Positions 36,445-46,991 of a stretch of 64,000 nt of DNA are shown here, one piece after another. Position 1 is the stretch's first letter. Every line of letters begins with the position of its first letter. Source of the stretch: Actinomycetota bacterium (GTDB lineage Bacteria; Actinomycetota; Thermoleophilia; BMS3ABIN01); assembly GCA_023489275.1 (NCBI GenBank), contig JAMDDD010000008.1, positions 1 through 64,000 on the forward strand. The letters are read 5' to 3'. Both the position numbers and the translations under genes were made by a program. The notes below the pieces were generated by a model. It did not search any database. It was given only the letters and a program-made list of their open reading frames with translations, and was not told where the DNA came from.

Positions 36445-37515
36445 CTAACCGCCATTAAAATATTCCTTAAGCCCGGAAAAGATGGCGCCGGCTTCCCGCC
36501 GGGCAAAGGTTTCAGAGCCGGCCAGCTCCGTCATCTCCGAATCAGAAAGAAAGACTGGCTCGACCAGGATGGCGGTCATGGCGGTTTCCCGTAAAACGGC
36601 AAAATTGCGGCCCAGCGCCGGTATGGCTCTTACCCCCAGCTTCCCGGCCACACTGTCGACAATATGCTCGGCAAGCATCTTTCCCCTCTCGGAATAATAA
36701 CCCTGCCGGCAAAAAAAATAGGCCGCCGCGCCCTGCGCCCGGGAGCCCGATTCATTGTTGTGATGGATGCTGATAAAAAGATCAGCGTTTTTTTGATTGG
36801 CAAGATCAGAGCGTTCGTAAAGACCGGTGAAATTATCCGCGTCTCGGGTGAAGTAAACTTCCGAACCGGCCTCGGCCAGCGCTTCCCCCAGCAGCACCGC
36901 TACTCGCAGATTCAGGTCCTTCTCGCAGAGGCCATTGGCGGAGATTGCTCCCCGGTCGCTGCCGCCGTGTCCGGGATCAATCACGACGATCATCTCCGAC
37001 AGCGACCGCCCGGTGGCGTAGCCGCCGTTCCGGTCAGGTATTTTGGCGCCGCCGGAATGAGGATCGCCATCCTTGGTTACCCGGGCCATCACTCTTAGAA
37101 CCGAATCGTCGACCATTCCGTCCATGATCAGGCCCGAGTTCTTCTGGAAATCCAAAACTGCTCTTTCCGTCATGTCGCCAAAGATGCCGTCTTCCGGGCC
37201 GGCGTTGAAGCCAAGACGGTTAAGCGACCGTTGCAATGTCAGGACATCAGCGCCGCGAAACGGCGGTATTTTAAGATAGAGCAGCCGTTCTCCCGGCTCG
37301 TACCTGGCTTCCACCAGCTCCAGCCAGGTATTTTCCCCGACGATGCCATCCACCAGCAAGCCGCTATTTTGCTGAAATCTTTTCACGGCTGAGCGCGTAT
37401 CGGCACCAAAGAGGCCGTCTACTCCGTCGGTGCCAACGTCGTAGCCGAGGCTGCTGAGCCGCGACTGCACGTCCAGAACCTCTTTGCCCCTATCGCCAAA
37501 TTTTAAAGTTCTCAA
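36445..37515 (-). CDS. N-acetylmuramoyl-L-alanine amidase with two peptidoglycan-binding repeats
   Basis: Two PG_binding_1 repeats; Amidase_3 core IVVIDPGHGGSDRGAISANG ... DLFISIHHNNE. Confidence 0.92.
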   Translation of the reverse strand: MRTLKFGDRGKEVLDVQSRLSSLGYDVGTDGVDGLFGADTRSAVKRFQQNSGLLVDGIVGENTWLELVEARYEPGERLLYLKIPPFRGADVLTLQRSLNRLGFNAGPEDGIFGDMTERAVLDFQKNSGLIMDGMVDDSVLRVMARVTKDGDPHSGGAKIPDRNGGYATGRSLSEMIVVIDPGHGGSDRGAISANGLCEKDLNLRVAVLLGEALAEAGSEVYFTRDADNFTGLYERSDLANQKNADLFISIHHNNESGSRAQGAAAYFFCRQGYYSERGKMLAEHIVDSVAGKLGVRAIPALGRNFAVLRETAMTAILVEPVFLSDSEMTELAGSETFARREAGAIFSGLKEYFNGG

Positions 37516-37582
37516 TTGGAATCGTCCGTATTTCCCGGAAAGAAGAATCCCTCCAACGCAAGCCGGTCGAAGTTCTTACAGG

Positions 37583-38395
37583 TTAAAGGTTGCCAGTCCC
37601 GGGTTCAACCGGGTCTTGTAGCCATGGAATTTTCAAGCCGCGGCCAGGTAAGACCGCTCCGGTGGCAGCTCGCTCCACCATTGACTTCGCAGCCCGGACT
37701 GCCTCGCCAAGCTCGAAATCGCGCGCCAGCAACCCGGCTAAAGCCGCCGAAAACAAACACCCGGTGCCGTGAAGTTCGCCGCTGCCGCGCCTGACACCTT
37801 CAATTACTTCTGTCCCGCTCTTTCCGGCCAGGACATCGACAGGGGCGCCTTCGAGATGGCCTCCGGTGACACAGGCGGCGGCCGCTCCCATCTCGACCAG
37901 TGCTTCGGCGGCTGTCCTGGCTTGAGCCAGGGTCTTTACCGGACGCCGGGTAAGCGCGGATGCTTCCTTAAGGTTTGGGGTGATTACGTGGCAAAGAGGC
38001 AGCAGCCGCGCGGCTATAGCAGCGGCCAGACCAGCCTCCGCCAGCGGAGCGCCGGTCGTACTGGCAAGCACCGGATCGACAACGATGGGACCGGTAATGC
38101 GCTCCAGAATCGTTGCAACCGCCTCAACTATGGGAGCGGTGGCGAGCATCCCGGTCTTGACGGCCGCCGGCCTGAAGTCTTCCAGCAGCGTTTCCAGCTG
38201 GCTGCTGACTTCCGCCGGATGCAGCGGAAAAATATTTCTTACCTCAAGGGTGTTTTGTGATGTGATCGCCGTGACGGCGCCGAGACCGTAAAAACCAAGC
38301 CAGCCGAATGTGCGCAGATCCGCCTGAATGCCGGCGCCGCTGCCAGGGTCATGGCCGGCCACACTTAATACTGAGATCAACTCTGACTTGTTCAT
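37583..38395 (-). CDS. thiD: Hydroxymethylpyrimidine/phosphomethylpyrimidine kinase
   Basis: SVAGHDPGSGAGIQADLRTFGWLGFYG; GSGELHGTGCLFSAALAGLLA. Confidence 0.93.
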   Translation of the reverse strand: MNKSELISVLSVAGHDPGSGAGIQADLRTFGWLGFYGLGAVTAITSQNTLEVRNIFPLHPAEVSSQLETLLEDFRPAAVKTGMLATAPIVEAVATILERITGPIVVDPVLASTTGAPLAEAGLAAAIAARLLPLCHVITPNLKEASALTRRPVKTLAQARTAAEALVEMGAAAACVTGGHLEGAPVDVLAGKSGTEVIEGVRRGSGELHGTGCLFSAALAGLLARDFELGEAVRAAKSMVERAATGAVLPGRGLKIPWLQDPVEPGTGNL

Positions 38396-39399
38396 CCGGC
38401 CAGAAAGTGATCGTATCCACGCTCTTTAAACAGCCGCTCACCGTAGTCTCCAGACAGCAGCAAGCCCCGCTCTTCCGGCAGAATTTCCCCGATCTCCGTC
38501 ACGCGAACGCCAGTTGCGGCGACGGCCGTGGCAATCCGGTTGCTATTTTCGGGCCGGACAGTAAACAGCAGTTCGTAGTCTTCGCCCCCCTCCAGAGCGA
38601 GGCTGGTGACGTCAAAGTCAAAGCGACGCGACGCCCGCAGGAGCGCATCCGAAATCGGCAGTCTGGCCTGAAAAATTCTGGCTCCGGTGCCGCTCTCCCG
38701 GCAGATATGGCGCAGATCGGCTGCCAGGCCGTCGCTTAAATCCGTCATCGCCGCCCCCCCGTGTTGACGGACTCTCATTCCGGCTTCCACTCTGGGCTCA
38801 GGCCTGACGAAAGCTTCCCTCAGTTCGGGAAAATCACCGGCGGCCTGCCTCATAAGGAGTAGCAGCCCAGCGGCGGCGTTTCCCAGGTGGCCGGTGACAA
38901 AGATCCTGTCCCCCGGCCGCGCGCCCGATCTGAACACCGCCGTCCCACCATCCGGAATTACGCCGGACAAGGCGAGGCCGACAACCAGAGGCCCTCCGGA
39001 AGCAGTCGTGTCGCCGCCGATCACTATGAGCCGGTGGGCCGCAGCGAGGCTGGCGATTCCCTGACACAATTCCAAAATATAGTCAACTGTGGTTAAAGCA
39101 GAACAGGCTACCGAGAGCAGCGCGTACCGCGGCGCCGCCCCCATCGCGGCCACGTCGCTCAAGCTGACCGCAAGGCTCTTGTGACCAAGTTCCCGCGGCG
39201 TTTGCCATTCCGTTTGAAAATGGATTCCTTCCAGGAGAAGATCGGTAGTCCAGACTTCGCTGCCCGCGACCGGCGCAGTCACGGCGGCATCGTCGCCGAT
39301 TCCGATGATGACATTTGCCGGAAAAGCGGCCAAACCTGACGAAAAGAGGCGGCGCATCTTTTCCAGCAGTGCCTCTTCGCCAAGTTCACCAACTAGCAA
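38392..39399 (-). CDS. thiL: Thiamine-monophosphate kinase
   Basis: IIGIGDDAAVTAPVAGSEVWTTDLLLEGIHF. Confidence 0.94.
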   Translation of the reverse strand: MLVGELGEEALLEKMRRLFSSGLAAFPANVIIGIGDDAAVTAPVAGSEVWTTDLLLEGIHFQTEWQTPRELGHKSLAVSLSDVAAMGAAPRYALLSVACSALTTVDYILELCQGIASLAAAHRLIVIGGDTTASGGPLVVGLALSGVIPDGGTAVFRSGARPGDRIFVTGHLGNAAAGLLLLMRQAAGDFPELREAFVRPEPRVEAGMRVRQHGGAAMTDLSDGLAADLRHICRESGTGARIFQARLPISDALLRASRRFDFDVTSLALEGGEDYELLFTVRPENSNRIATAVAATGVRVTEIGEILPEERGLLLSGDYGERLFKERGYDHFLAG

Positions 39400-40703
39400 C
39401 CCGAGATCTCACCGGCTTTCAGGCCCAGGTGGTCAGAGACAATCTTCATCGCGCAAAGTTCGCCGCACATACTGCATCCCGCTACGGACTCACTGTGGCG
39501 GCTTCCATAGATGGATCTTGCCGCCTGCGGATCGATAGCGAGCGCTATCTGCTCCTCCCAGTCGAGAGACTTCCTTGCTCCCGCCATCCTGATATCCCAG
39601 TCCATCGCCGTGTGGCTGCCCTTGGCGATATCGGCGGCGTGAGCGGCGATCCGGGAGGCGATGACCCCGGAATGCACTTCTGCCGCAGTCGGCAGCCCCA
39701 GGTGCTCGGCGGGCGTCACATAACAGAGATAATCGGCGCCGGCGGCGCCGGCGATGGCACCGCCGATGGCGGCCGTGATATGGTCATAACCGGGCGCGAT
39801 ATCCGTAACCAGCGGACCGAGAACGTAAAAAGGCGCGCCGCCGGTCAGCTTTTTTGCCATTTTGACATTAGCTTCAATATCTGACAATGGCATGTGCCCG
39901 GGCCCTTCGATCATGGCCTGAACGCCCGCCTCATTGGCCGCGGCGGCCAGTCTGCCGAGGGTTACCAGCTCCTCGAACTGGGCTCTGTCACTCGCGTCGG
40001 CCAGGCAACCGGGGCGAAGCCCGTCTCCCAGGCTGATGGTCACATCCCACCGGGCCATGATATCCAGCAGCAGATCGAAGTCCTCATAGAATGGATTTTC
40101 GCGTTCATGATGAATCATCCAGGCAATCATAAAAGCGCCGCCACGGCTGACGACATCCATCAGCCGCCCCTGCGACTGCAAGTGGTCCAGCGCCGATAGC
40201 GTCAGCCCGGCGTGGATCGTCATAAAATCGACCCCGTCAGCTGCGTGTTGCTCAACGGCGCCCAGCAGGTCGTCCCTGGTCATTGCCACGACGCTGCCCG
40301 ATCTCTGCCGCGCCAATGACGCCGCCTCATAGATGGGAACCGTGCCAAAAGGCAAATCGCAGGCGGATATCAGGGCCCGCCGGAGCGAGCCGGTGTCACC
40401 GCCGCTGGAAAGGTCCATTACCGTATCGGCCCCGGCGCGGACCGCAGCGTCCAGCTTGGCCAGCTCTTCCGGTTCGGAATTGAGCTCGCTGGAAGCGCCG
40501 ATATTGGCGTTTACCTTGGTTCTGACCCCGCTCCCGATAGCGACACCGCGCACCCTCCGTCCGGAATTTCCGGCCGGCGCCACCATCGTTCCCGCGGTAA
40601 TCCGCTCGCAGAGATCGTCTGCCACCATCGATTCCGTGGCGGCAATGCCGGCGATCCTTCCCGGAAGATTTCCCGCCCGCAGCATATTTATCAAAGTGCT
40701 CAA
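39393..40703 (-). CDS. thiC: Phosphomethylpyrimidine synthase
   Basis: VMDLSSGGDTGSLRR; EGPGHMPLSDIEANV; CSMCGELCAMKI cluster motif. Confidence 0.96.
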   Translation of the reverse strand: MSTLINMLRAGNLPGRIAGIAATESMVADDLCERITAGTMVAPAGNSGRRVRGVAIGSGVRTKVNANIGASSELNSEPEELAKLDAAVRAGADTVMDLSSGGDTGSLRRALISACDLPFGTVPIYEAASLARQRSGSVVAMTRDDLLGAVEQHAADGVDFMTIHAGLTLSALDHLQSQGRLMDVVSRGGAFMIAWMIHHERENPFYEDFDLLLDIMARWDVTISLGDGLRPGCLADASDRAQFEELVTLGRLAAAANEAGVQAMIEGPGHMPLSDIEANVKMAKKLTGGAPFYVLGPLVTDIAPGYDHITAAIGGAIAGAAGADYLCYVTPAEHLGLPTAAEVHSGVIASRIAAHAADIAKGSHTAMDWDIRMAGARKSLDWEEQIALAIDPQAARSIYGSRHSESVAGCSMCGELCAMKIVSDHLGLKAGEISGC

Positions 40704-41359
40704 ACCATGCCTCCCGCGGCCCGCCTGCGGCTGGCCGAACTCTTGGCATCCATTAGCGCTTCCTTTAGCTCCCTGGTGGCCGCCACCATATCCTTAGCCA
40801 TTGCCACAGAAGAAACCACCGCCACCCCGTCCGCACCGGCGGCAATGCAATCGGCGACATTGGCGGCATTGATGCCGCCAATGGCGATAACGGGAATGTT
40901 CAGCAAAGCCTTGACCTTCGTGATCCTGCCAGGACCCACCGGTATTTTTCCCGGTTTGGTCGGTGTCGCAAACACCGGCCCGGCGCCGACATATCCGGCT
41001 CCCTCCTGCTCCGCCTTGACCGCGGCGTCGTGCTTGTTGGCCGACTTGCCGACAAACTTCCCGCGGCCGAGCATTCTCAGCGCCGCCGTCACCGGCAGAT
41101 CGTCCGGCCCCACATGCAGTCCTTCCGCCTTGGAAGCCATGGCAATGCCCACGTGATCGTTGATTATCAGCGGAATCCCTGCTTGAAGGGTAATTTCATG
41201 AATGGCGTTGGCAATCTTTAACGCCTCCCTCATGCTGCGCCGCTTGATCCGCAGCTGGATCGTGTCGGCGCCGCCCTCGATCGCCGCTACGGCCACATCA
41301 TAATGGTCGCGGCCCAACTCGGGAACCGAAGCGGTAATGACGTATAATCCTAGGTCCAC
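40700..41359 (-). CDS. thiE: Thiamine-phosphate synthase
   Basis: LIINDHVGIAMASKAEGLHVGPDDLP; IPVIAIGGINAANVADCIAAGADGVAVVSS. Confidence 0.94.
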   Translation of the reverse strand: MDLGLYVITASVPELGRDHYDVAVAAIEGGADTIQLRIKRRSMREALKIANAIHEITLQAGIPLIINDHVGIAMASKAEGLHVGPDDLPVTAALRMLGRGKFVGKSANKHDAAVKAEQEGAGYVGAGPVFATPTKPGKIPVGPGRITKVKALLNIPVIAIGGINAANVADCIAAGADGVAVVSSVAMAKDMVAATRELKEALMDAKSSASRRRAAGGMV

Positions 41360-42186
41360 GACCTGTCCCCCAGGGCTTGATAATCTGCCAGTAAATCACT
41401 ATGGACGCGGCAAAATTCAGGGCCGCTTCCCAGCTGCGAGCGAATCAGCTCGCTCTGCCAGTGAGCGTTAAACAAACAGCAATCCTTATCAGTACAGAAA
41501 GGCTCGTTTGTTAACCGGTAAACGACCGCCTGCATTGCCAGTCCTTTAGCTACGGATGTCAACCGGGGGTCTTCGAGCTCCAGGAAGTCATCAGCAAATG
41601 AACGCGCCATCCTGTTTTTTTCCTCTTCCTGCAGTCCAAGCCACTCGCCGCTTCGCCTGGCGAGATAATATCCGCGAGCCCTTGCTGGAGCCTCTACCAT
41701 CCCGCCAGTCGAGACGATCGAAGGCGCCCCCAGAATAACCGTCCTCGCATGATATCGTTTGTCGGCTAAATCACGGCTTCCTATTAACTGATTTGTAAAA
41801 ATTATACTGAGATCGGCAAGGCCTGATTCAGTCGATGGTATCAGGTCACGGCAAATTTCCAGCATCATCCCGGCGTCATAAAGAATCCCGAAGACAGATG
41901 ATTCCCGGTTTCGCAGCCTTCTCAGCTCGTACTCGACCTCGCCGCTGAGCGGCTGCCGAGCCTGTGGCGCCGGTCCCTCCAGGTGCCTGACCCTTGCCGC
42001 CGCCAGCGCCCTGGCCCGCGTCTCTGTCATGGCTTCCCCGCCCCCGGTGAACTCCTCCAGAAGCGGCCCCCTCAGGAAGACCTCTGCCGCCGGCATTTTT
42101 CCCTGGATGTAAGCGGCGACATCCTCGTACTCGATCGAGCGGCATCTTGGCTCGGCATATATGAATATGTTGGAGATCCCGGTCAT
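41350..42186 (-). CDS. Conserved hypothetical protein within the thi operon, possible zinc metallopeptidase-like family
   Basis: Cys-rich FCTDKDCCLFNAHWQSELI segment; embedded between thi4 and thiE. Confidence 0.6.
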   Translation of the reverse strand: MTGISNIFIYAEPRCRSIEYEDVAAYIQGKMPAAEVFLRGPLLEEFTGGGEAMTETRARALAAARVRHLEGPAPQARQPLSGEVEYELRRLRNRESSVFGILYDAGMMLEICRDLIPSTESGLADLSIIFTNQLIGSRDLADKRYHARTVILGAPSIVSTGGMVEAPARARGYYLARRSGEWLGLQEEEKNRMARSFADDFLELEDPRLTSVAKGLAMQAVVYRLTNEPFCTDKDCCLFNAHWQSELIRSQLGSGPEFCRVHSDLLADYQALGDRSWT

Positions 42187-42239
42187 AACGGGCTCCCGCG
42201 TCCAGCAATCAGCGGTCTAACAAGTAGCAAGTCAGTAAA

Positions 42240-43037
42240 CTATTTCACCGCAGCCTTGTGTGAAAGCTTCTCCGTCACAATCTCCGCGGCGCGCCGGCCA
42301 GAAAGCAGCATGCCGCCAAATGTGGGGCCCATCCGCGGCAGCCCGTAAGCAGTCGAGACGGCCATGCCGGTGATCACCAGACCGGGCAGAAATTCACCGG
42401 TGTGCTCGAGGATCAGGTCTTCGGAGCGTTCTACCCACATGGCTCCGAAGCCTACCGTTTCGGCCATTCCCCTCTGCTCGAGCTTCGAAAGCACGCATGC
42501 GTCATGCCCGGTGGAGTCGATGATCATGTCGGCCTCGATTGCCACCGGATCAACGCAGGTGATCTCCCGCGGCAGCGAATTGATCGGCGTCCAGTTGATG
42601 ACGACGCCGGCTACCCGGTTACCATCACGGATGACAACATCTTCGAAAATTGTCATGTTCGCGAATTTGACGCCGGCATCGCAGGCTGCGGCAATAAGCT
42701 TGGAACAGGCGTGCGGACCGTCAGCAACGTAAAGACCTTCCTGAGCTTCCTGAAACGGTACGCCCAGCTCCTCCAGCACTCCCTGCGCCGGCGCCCGCAG
42801 CGTCACTTTGTTCATCAGATAACCGCCAATCCAGAAACCGCCGCCGATGTAATTGTTCCTCTCGACGATTAAGGTTTTAAAACCATTGGCGGCAAGATCC
42901 CTCCCTGCCATCAGGCCGCTGGGGCCGCCCCCGACAATTATGACATCGCTTTGTGAGTACTCTTCAAACTGCTTCATGAAACTACCCACAATCGCTTTGG
43001 TCACGTCCTTTTCATCAATGGGATGAAATACCGACAT
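42240..43037 (-). CDS. thi4: Thi4-family thiazole synthase
   Basis: [55 protein letters not shown]; start at MSVFHPID with upstream AAAGGAG. Confidence 0.9.
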   Translation of the reverse strand: MSVFHPIDEKDVTKAIVGSFMKQFEEYSQSDVIIVGGGPSGLMAGRDLAANGFKTLIVERNNYIGGGFWIGGYLMNKVTLRAPAQGVLEELGVPFQEAQEGLYVADGPHACSKLIAAACDAGVKFANMTIFEDVVIRDGNRVAGVVINWTPINSLPREITCVDPVAIEADMIIDSTGHDACVLSKLEQRGMAETVGFGAMWVERSEDLILEHTGEFLPGLVITGMAVSTAYGLPRMGPTFGGMLLSGRRAAEIVTEKLSHKAAVK

Positions 43038-43112
43038 CTTGCTCCTTTCCATTTGGGGCTTTCGAACAAATAAAAAAACCGCACAGCGGCGGCATGGCTC
43101 CCGGCCAAGAGT

Positions 43113-43202
43113 CATCCCTTCGCTGGCATTATCCAGATCAGGTTCGCAGGGTCAGCGAAAACATCACTTTCTCAGCTGCTTGATTGCAGCTCCCCGTTAT
43201 GA
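43113..43202 (-). ncRNA. TPP riboswitch (THI element)
   Basis: Minus strand ACGGGGAGCTGC...GCAGCTGAGA...GACCCTGCGAACCTGATCTGGATAATGCCAGCGAAGGGA. Confidence 0.95.
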
Positions 43203-43294
43203 ATGGGAGGATTATATCATGCGGGTTCGGACAGCGTAAAACATAAAACCGGACATTGCATTTTAGCTGTTGGATTATGGACAAAACAGGCTTC

Positions 43295-43495
43295 CTAGAC
43301 GGCACCCTTGCTTTCAACCATCTCAGGGGTTCTGCCTATAAGCTGGCCTTCTTCTTCAGAATCAGCCGGTTTTGCCAGCGATTCCCAATCCACCAGAGAA
43401 CCGGGGTCTTCATATTCCTCACCGCAAATCTCACAATATCCCCACTGATTTACGGATCCGGCGGAGAGGCAAATATCGCAGTCGTACATCTTCAT
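43295..43495 (-). CDS. Small zinc-ribbon protein
   Basis: MKMYDCDICLSAGSVNQWGYCEICGEEYED. Confidence 0.6.
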   Translation of the reverse strand: MKMYDCDICLSAGSVNQWGYCEICGEEYEDPGSLVDWESLAKPADSEEEGQLIGRTPEMVESKGAV

Positions 43496-43727
43496 GCTAT
43501 CCTCCTTCCTGTTGTTATTTGCCGCGGAAAAGGCAACCACAAGCTAATCACAAGCATTGGACGCGCTAAAATCAGGAATGAGAGAAAAGCGCCTTGCTTT
43601 TTTTTCAGGTTACCCGGTAGCAGTCGGGGATAAACTTTAAGATTTTTTTTAGATCCTTATTGACTTAACGTCACGGATCAGGACCTGCCCACCGTGGCGA
43701 AGCCCGGCGAATGTTTTGGATCCGCTT

Positions 43728-44825
43728 TTAGCTGGCTTTTTTTTGCACTGCGAAAGGCCGGCCGGAAACGGGACAGAACGGAAGTTCCTGGCAATCTTCG
43801 ACCTTAATAAAGAGATCGACGACCGCCGGATCGAATTGACTGCCTTTGCCGGCCAGGAGCTGTTCGCGCGCACGCTCCGGCGGCATTGCCTCGCGGTAGG
43901 GGCGGTTTGAGGTCATGGCGTCGTAAGCGTCGGCCACTGCCATTAGTCTCGCCCCGATCGGAATCTCCTTACCTGCCAACCCGTCCGGATAGCCACGCCC
44001 GTCAAATCGCTCGTGATGACATCTCACCATCTCCAGAATCTCCGGGTCCTTGATAATAGGCATAAGGATTTTTTCTCCCATAGCGGAGTGCTCCTGAATG
44101 CTGCTAAACTGCAACGCAGTCAGCTTCCCCGGTTTATGCAGAATGTCTTCAGGAACGCCGATCTTGCCGATGTCGTGAAGCATGCCGGCCAGCCTGATCT
44201 TCTCGACATCTTCCCGGGGCAGCCCCATCTCTTTGGCCATGGTCACCGTCAACTCCGTAACCCGGCGGGAGTGCCCGTTTGTGTAGGGATCCTTGGTCTC
44301 GAGCGCCTCCGCCAGCGCCTTGATCGCCCCGAGAAACGTCGACCTGATTTCACCCGTCTGCTCCTCAACTTTCTTCTCGAGAGATTTACGATAATCCCGA
44401 TTGGACAGGAGCAGATTTCTTTTTTCTAGGGCGCGGCCAACGGCCATACGAACTTCTGTCAAATTAAAAGGCTTGATGATGTAATCCTCGGCGCCCTGCC
44501 TCATGGCGTCGATAGCCGTTTGAGCGCTTGCCACAGCTGTGATCATCATCATCATCGTATCCGGCCACCGCTGGCGGACCTCAGTCAGGAGATCAATACC
44601 GGAGCCGCCGGGCATCATGATATCGCTCAGCACCAGGTCGGCCGGCGCCGACTCGAGAGCAGAAATCGCTGCTTCCACGCATGTGGCGGTCCGGCAGATA
44701 TATCCCTCAGACGAAAGCAACCGCTGCAGCACATCCCGCACCGACGACTCATCATCGACGATGAGTATCTGCGTGCTGCTCGCGGCCTCTTCGATCTTTT
44801 CCGGATTTATACCGGACTGATTCAC
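43728..44825 (-). CDS. Response regulator with HD-GYP output domain
   Basis: Receiver VLSDIMMPGGSGIDLL; LAGMLHDIGKIGVPEDIL and HHERFDGRGYPDGLAG. Confidence 0.94.
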   Translation of the reverse strand: MNQSGINPEKIEEAASSTQILIVDDESSVRDVLQRLLSSEGYICRTATCVEAAISALESAPADLVLSDIMMPGGSGIDLLTEVRQRWPDTMMMMITAVASAQTAIDAMRQGAEDYIIKPFNLTEVRMAVGRALEKRNLLLSNRDYRKSLEKKVEEQTGEIRSTFLGAIKALAEALETKDPYTNGHSRRVTELTVTMAKEMGLPREDVEKIRLAGMLHDIGKIGVPEDILHKPGKLTALQFSSIQEHSAMGEKILMPIIKDPEILEMVRCHHERFDGRGYPDGLAGKEIPIGARLMAVADAYDAMTSNRPYREAMPPERAREQLLAGKGSQFDPAVVDLFIKVEDCQELPFCPVSGRPFAVQKKAS

Positions 44826-45105
44826 GCAAATCCTCCAATTTGTTCTTCTTAATCGGCATCGGCCGGACTGTTCTTAAGCGCCTTCACCAGCAGGATGTTC
44901 TGCTGCAGCCAGCCGCAAAAGCCCAAGTCCTTTTCGCTCGGCCTGGCTGCGAACAAGCCATTGGCAAGGCTCAAAATGTCTTGCCCGCCCCCGGCTGTTT
45001 GCGGCGCCGGCTTTAGTTTGCTATTTATTAAAAATTGGTAACTAGATTAAAATCATGATTAAAGATTTACTCCTGTGACAAATAGCAATCAATCAAGGAC
45101 CGATC

Positions 45106-45732
45106 ATGGATGTGCTTGAAGCGATAAAGAACCGGCGCAGCCACCGGGCGTTTACCGCCGAGCCGGTAGAGCCAGAGAAGGTTGAAGCCATTCTGGAAGC
45201 AGGCCGCTGGGCGCCGTCAGCCGCAAATTCACAGCCCTGGGAATTCATTCTCATCACTTCGGAAGCGGCCCGCAGGAGAATTTACGAGCTGTCGGAGGAG
45301 GCAAAGCGAACGGGGCATATCGCCATCCGGGGGTTCAGCTACGTGCGCCCGCTTCCCGGCGAAGTGACCGGCGAGGACGAAACCCTGGCGGCGGTCCAAA
45401 ATTATTCCTTTAAGTTCCTGACAAATGTCCCGGTCATCATCGCGGTCGTGGGCGTGCCGGCAACCCCGGTGCAGCAAGCCAGTCCGGGGGAAACCGCGGA
45501 CAGTTATAAATATGCCTGCGGCGCCGTCATCCAGAACATGCTTCTGGCGGCCGAATCAATGGAGCTCGGCAGCCTCTGGTTTACTTTCTTTGACCCGCAG
45601 CTGGCAGGGCAATTCCTGGGTATCGGACCGGACCGGCGCCTGGTGGCGCTGGTTCTCGTCGGCTACCCGGCCGGGAACCCCCTGCCGCCGGGCCGGCTGC
45701 CGCTTGCTGCGAAGGTTCGCAGAATCATCTGA
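45106..45732 (+). CDS. Nitroreductase-family protein
   Basis: IKNRRSHRAFTAEPVEPEKVEAILEAGRWAPSAANSQPWEFI. Confidence 0.92.
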   Translation: MDVLEAIKNRRSHRAFTAEPVEPEKVEAILEAGRWAPSAANSQPWEFILITSEAARRRIYELSEEAKRTGHIAIRGFSYVRPLPGEVTGEDETLAAVQNYSFKFLTNVPVIIAVVGVPATPVQQASPGETADSYKYACGAVIQNMLLAAESMELGSLWFTFFDPQLAGQFLGIGPDRRLVALVLVGYPAGNPLPPGRLPLAAKVRRII

Positions 45733-46319
45733 TGGTAATGTTTCTGGGCATATCTGCGAGTCCGAGGCTGGGTGGCAACTCGGAGACCCTCCTTGATCAG
45801 ACCATGGCGGGCGCCGCCGGCGCCGGTGCTGAGGTGTCGAAGATCCGGCTGGCGGGCATGAATATCCACGGCTGCACCGAGTGTAACGACTGTTACGAGT
45901 GCGGCGAGTGCAGCACCGCGGATGATATGGACCGCGTCTACGCCCTGCTGGAGCGCGCCGACCGAATCGTGCTTGCTTCTCCCATTTTTTTTATGGGCCT
46001 GCCGGCACAGGCAAAAGCGATGATCGACAGATGCCAGAGATACTGGGCCATAAAGTATATCCTTAAGGAGCCGTTACCGCGCCGGACGGGAGCGCCGCTC
46101 CGGTACGGAGCTTTCATCGGCGTGGGAGGCACACGGGGCGAGCGGCTGTTTGATGGCGCAAAGTTGACAATAAGGTACTTTTTCGATGCTATATCGGTAT
46201 CGCCGCGTGAAGACCTGTATCTGCTTGTCCGCGGGGTTGACGCCAAGGGTGAGATTGAATCCCGGCAGGCAGCATTAGACTCGGCCTACAAGCTGGGAGA
46301 AACGCTGGCGAAACTCTAA
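45732..46319 (+). CDS. Flavodoxin-like NAD(P)H-dependent FMN reductase
   Basis: LGISASPRLGGNSETLLDQTMAGA; DRIVLASPIFFMGLPAQAKAMIDRCQ. Confidence 0.9.
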   Translation: MVMFLGISASPRLGGNSETLLDQTMAGAAGAGAEVSKIRLAGMNIHGCTECNDCYECGECSTADDMDRVYALLERADRIVLASPIFFMGLPAQAKAMIDRCQRYWAIKYILKEPLPRRTGAPLRYGAFIGVGGTRGERLFDGAKLTIRYFFDAISVSPREDLYLLVRGVDAKGEIESRQAALDSAYKLGETLAKL

Positions 46320-46356
46320 CAGGCCTGGGGCCGTCGCTCATACCGCTGCCTTCGGC

Positions 46357-46731
46357 CTAGCCGGCGGATGACCAGCTATGATGCCTTCCCATCTGCCGCC
46401 GGTCCTGCAGGTCTTGCGGATCCTGACTGACGCGCCTGTCCACGATGATCTCGGTCTCTGGCATTTGCTCGCTCAGCTCTTCGCATCGCTTTTGCAAATA
46501 AGGCATGTCCCGGTCCACGATTAAAATCTTGCTATCTTCCTTATCTATCAGCGCCGATTTAAATCCGCAAAACCGGCACCCGGAAAACCTGTCTGGCGAC
46601 GACTCGACCTTTGCCTGGCCGCAATATGGGCAATGAAATTCAACCATAGCTTTAATATAACTGGTAGCGGCCGAATCGGTATCGGGGATATCCCTTAAAT
46701 GGAGAAACAATTGCCGCCAGATTGGCCGCAA
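46357..46731 (-). CDS. Hypothetical zinc-ribbon protein
   Basis: FHCPYCGQAKVESSPDRFSGCRFCGFKS; start uncertain. Confidence 0.5.
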   Translation of the reverse strand: MRPIWRQLFLHLRDIPDTDSAATSYIKAMVEFHCPYCGQAKVESSPDRFSGCRFCGFKSALIDKEDSKILIVDRDMPYLQKRCEELSEQMPETEIIVDRRVSQDPQDLQDRRQMGRHHSWSSAG

Positions 46732-46801
46732 TAATTTAGCAATAAAACGATATAACTCAACCGGTCAAGGCCTGGACGCCGGCCGGAGCACTTGCAAAGA
46801 C

Positions 46802-46876
46802 TGGCTCCTCGGGCAGGACTCGAACCTGCAACCAACCGGTTAACAGCCGGTTGCTCTACCATTGAGCTACCGAGGA
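46802..46876 (-). tRNA. tRNA-Asn (GTT)
   Basis: TCCTCGGTAGCTCAATGGTAGAGCAACCGGCTGTTAACCGGTTGGTTGCAGGTTCGAGTCCTGCCCGAGGAGCCA. Confidence 0.94.
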
Positions 46877-46941
46877 GCATAATGGAGTACCCGCATTATG
46901 AATCACGTGCGGGGTCTTTTCAAGGCTGAAAAAGGACACAA

Positions 46942-46963
46942 AAAATCCCGTCATCAACGGGTA
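46942..46963 (-). terminator. Terminator CCCGTTGATGACGGGATTTTTT downstream of rpoD
   Basis: Stem-loop plus T-run on the minus strand. Confidence 0.75.
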
Positions 46964-46991
46964 AATTGCCTGGTCAAGATTTGATTGGAAG

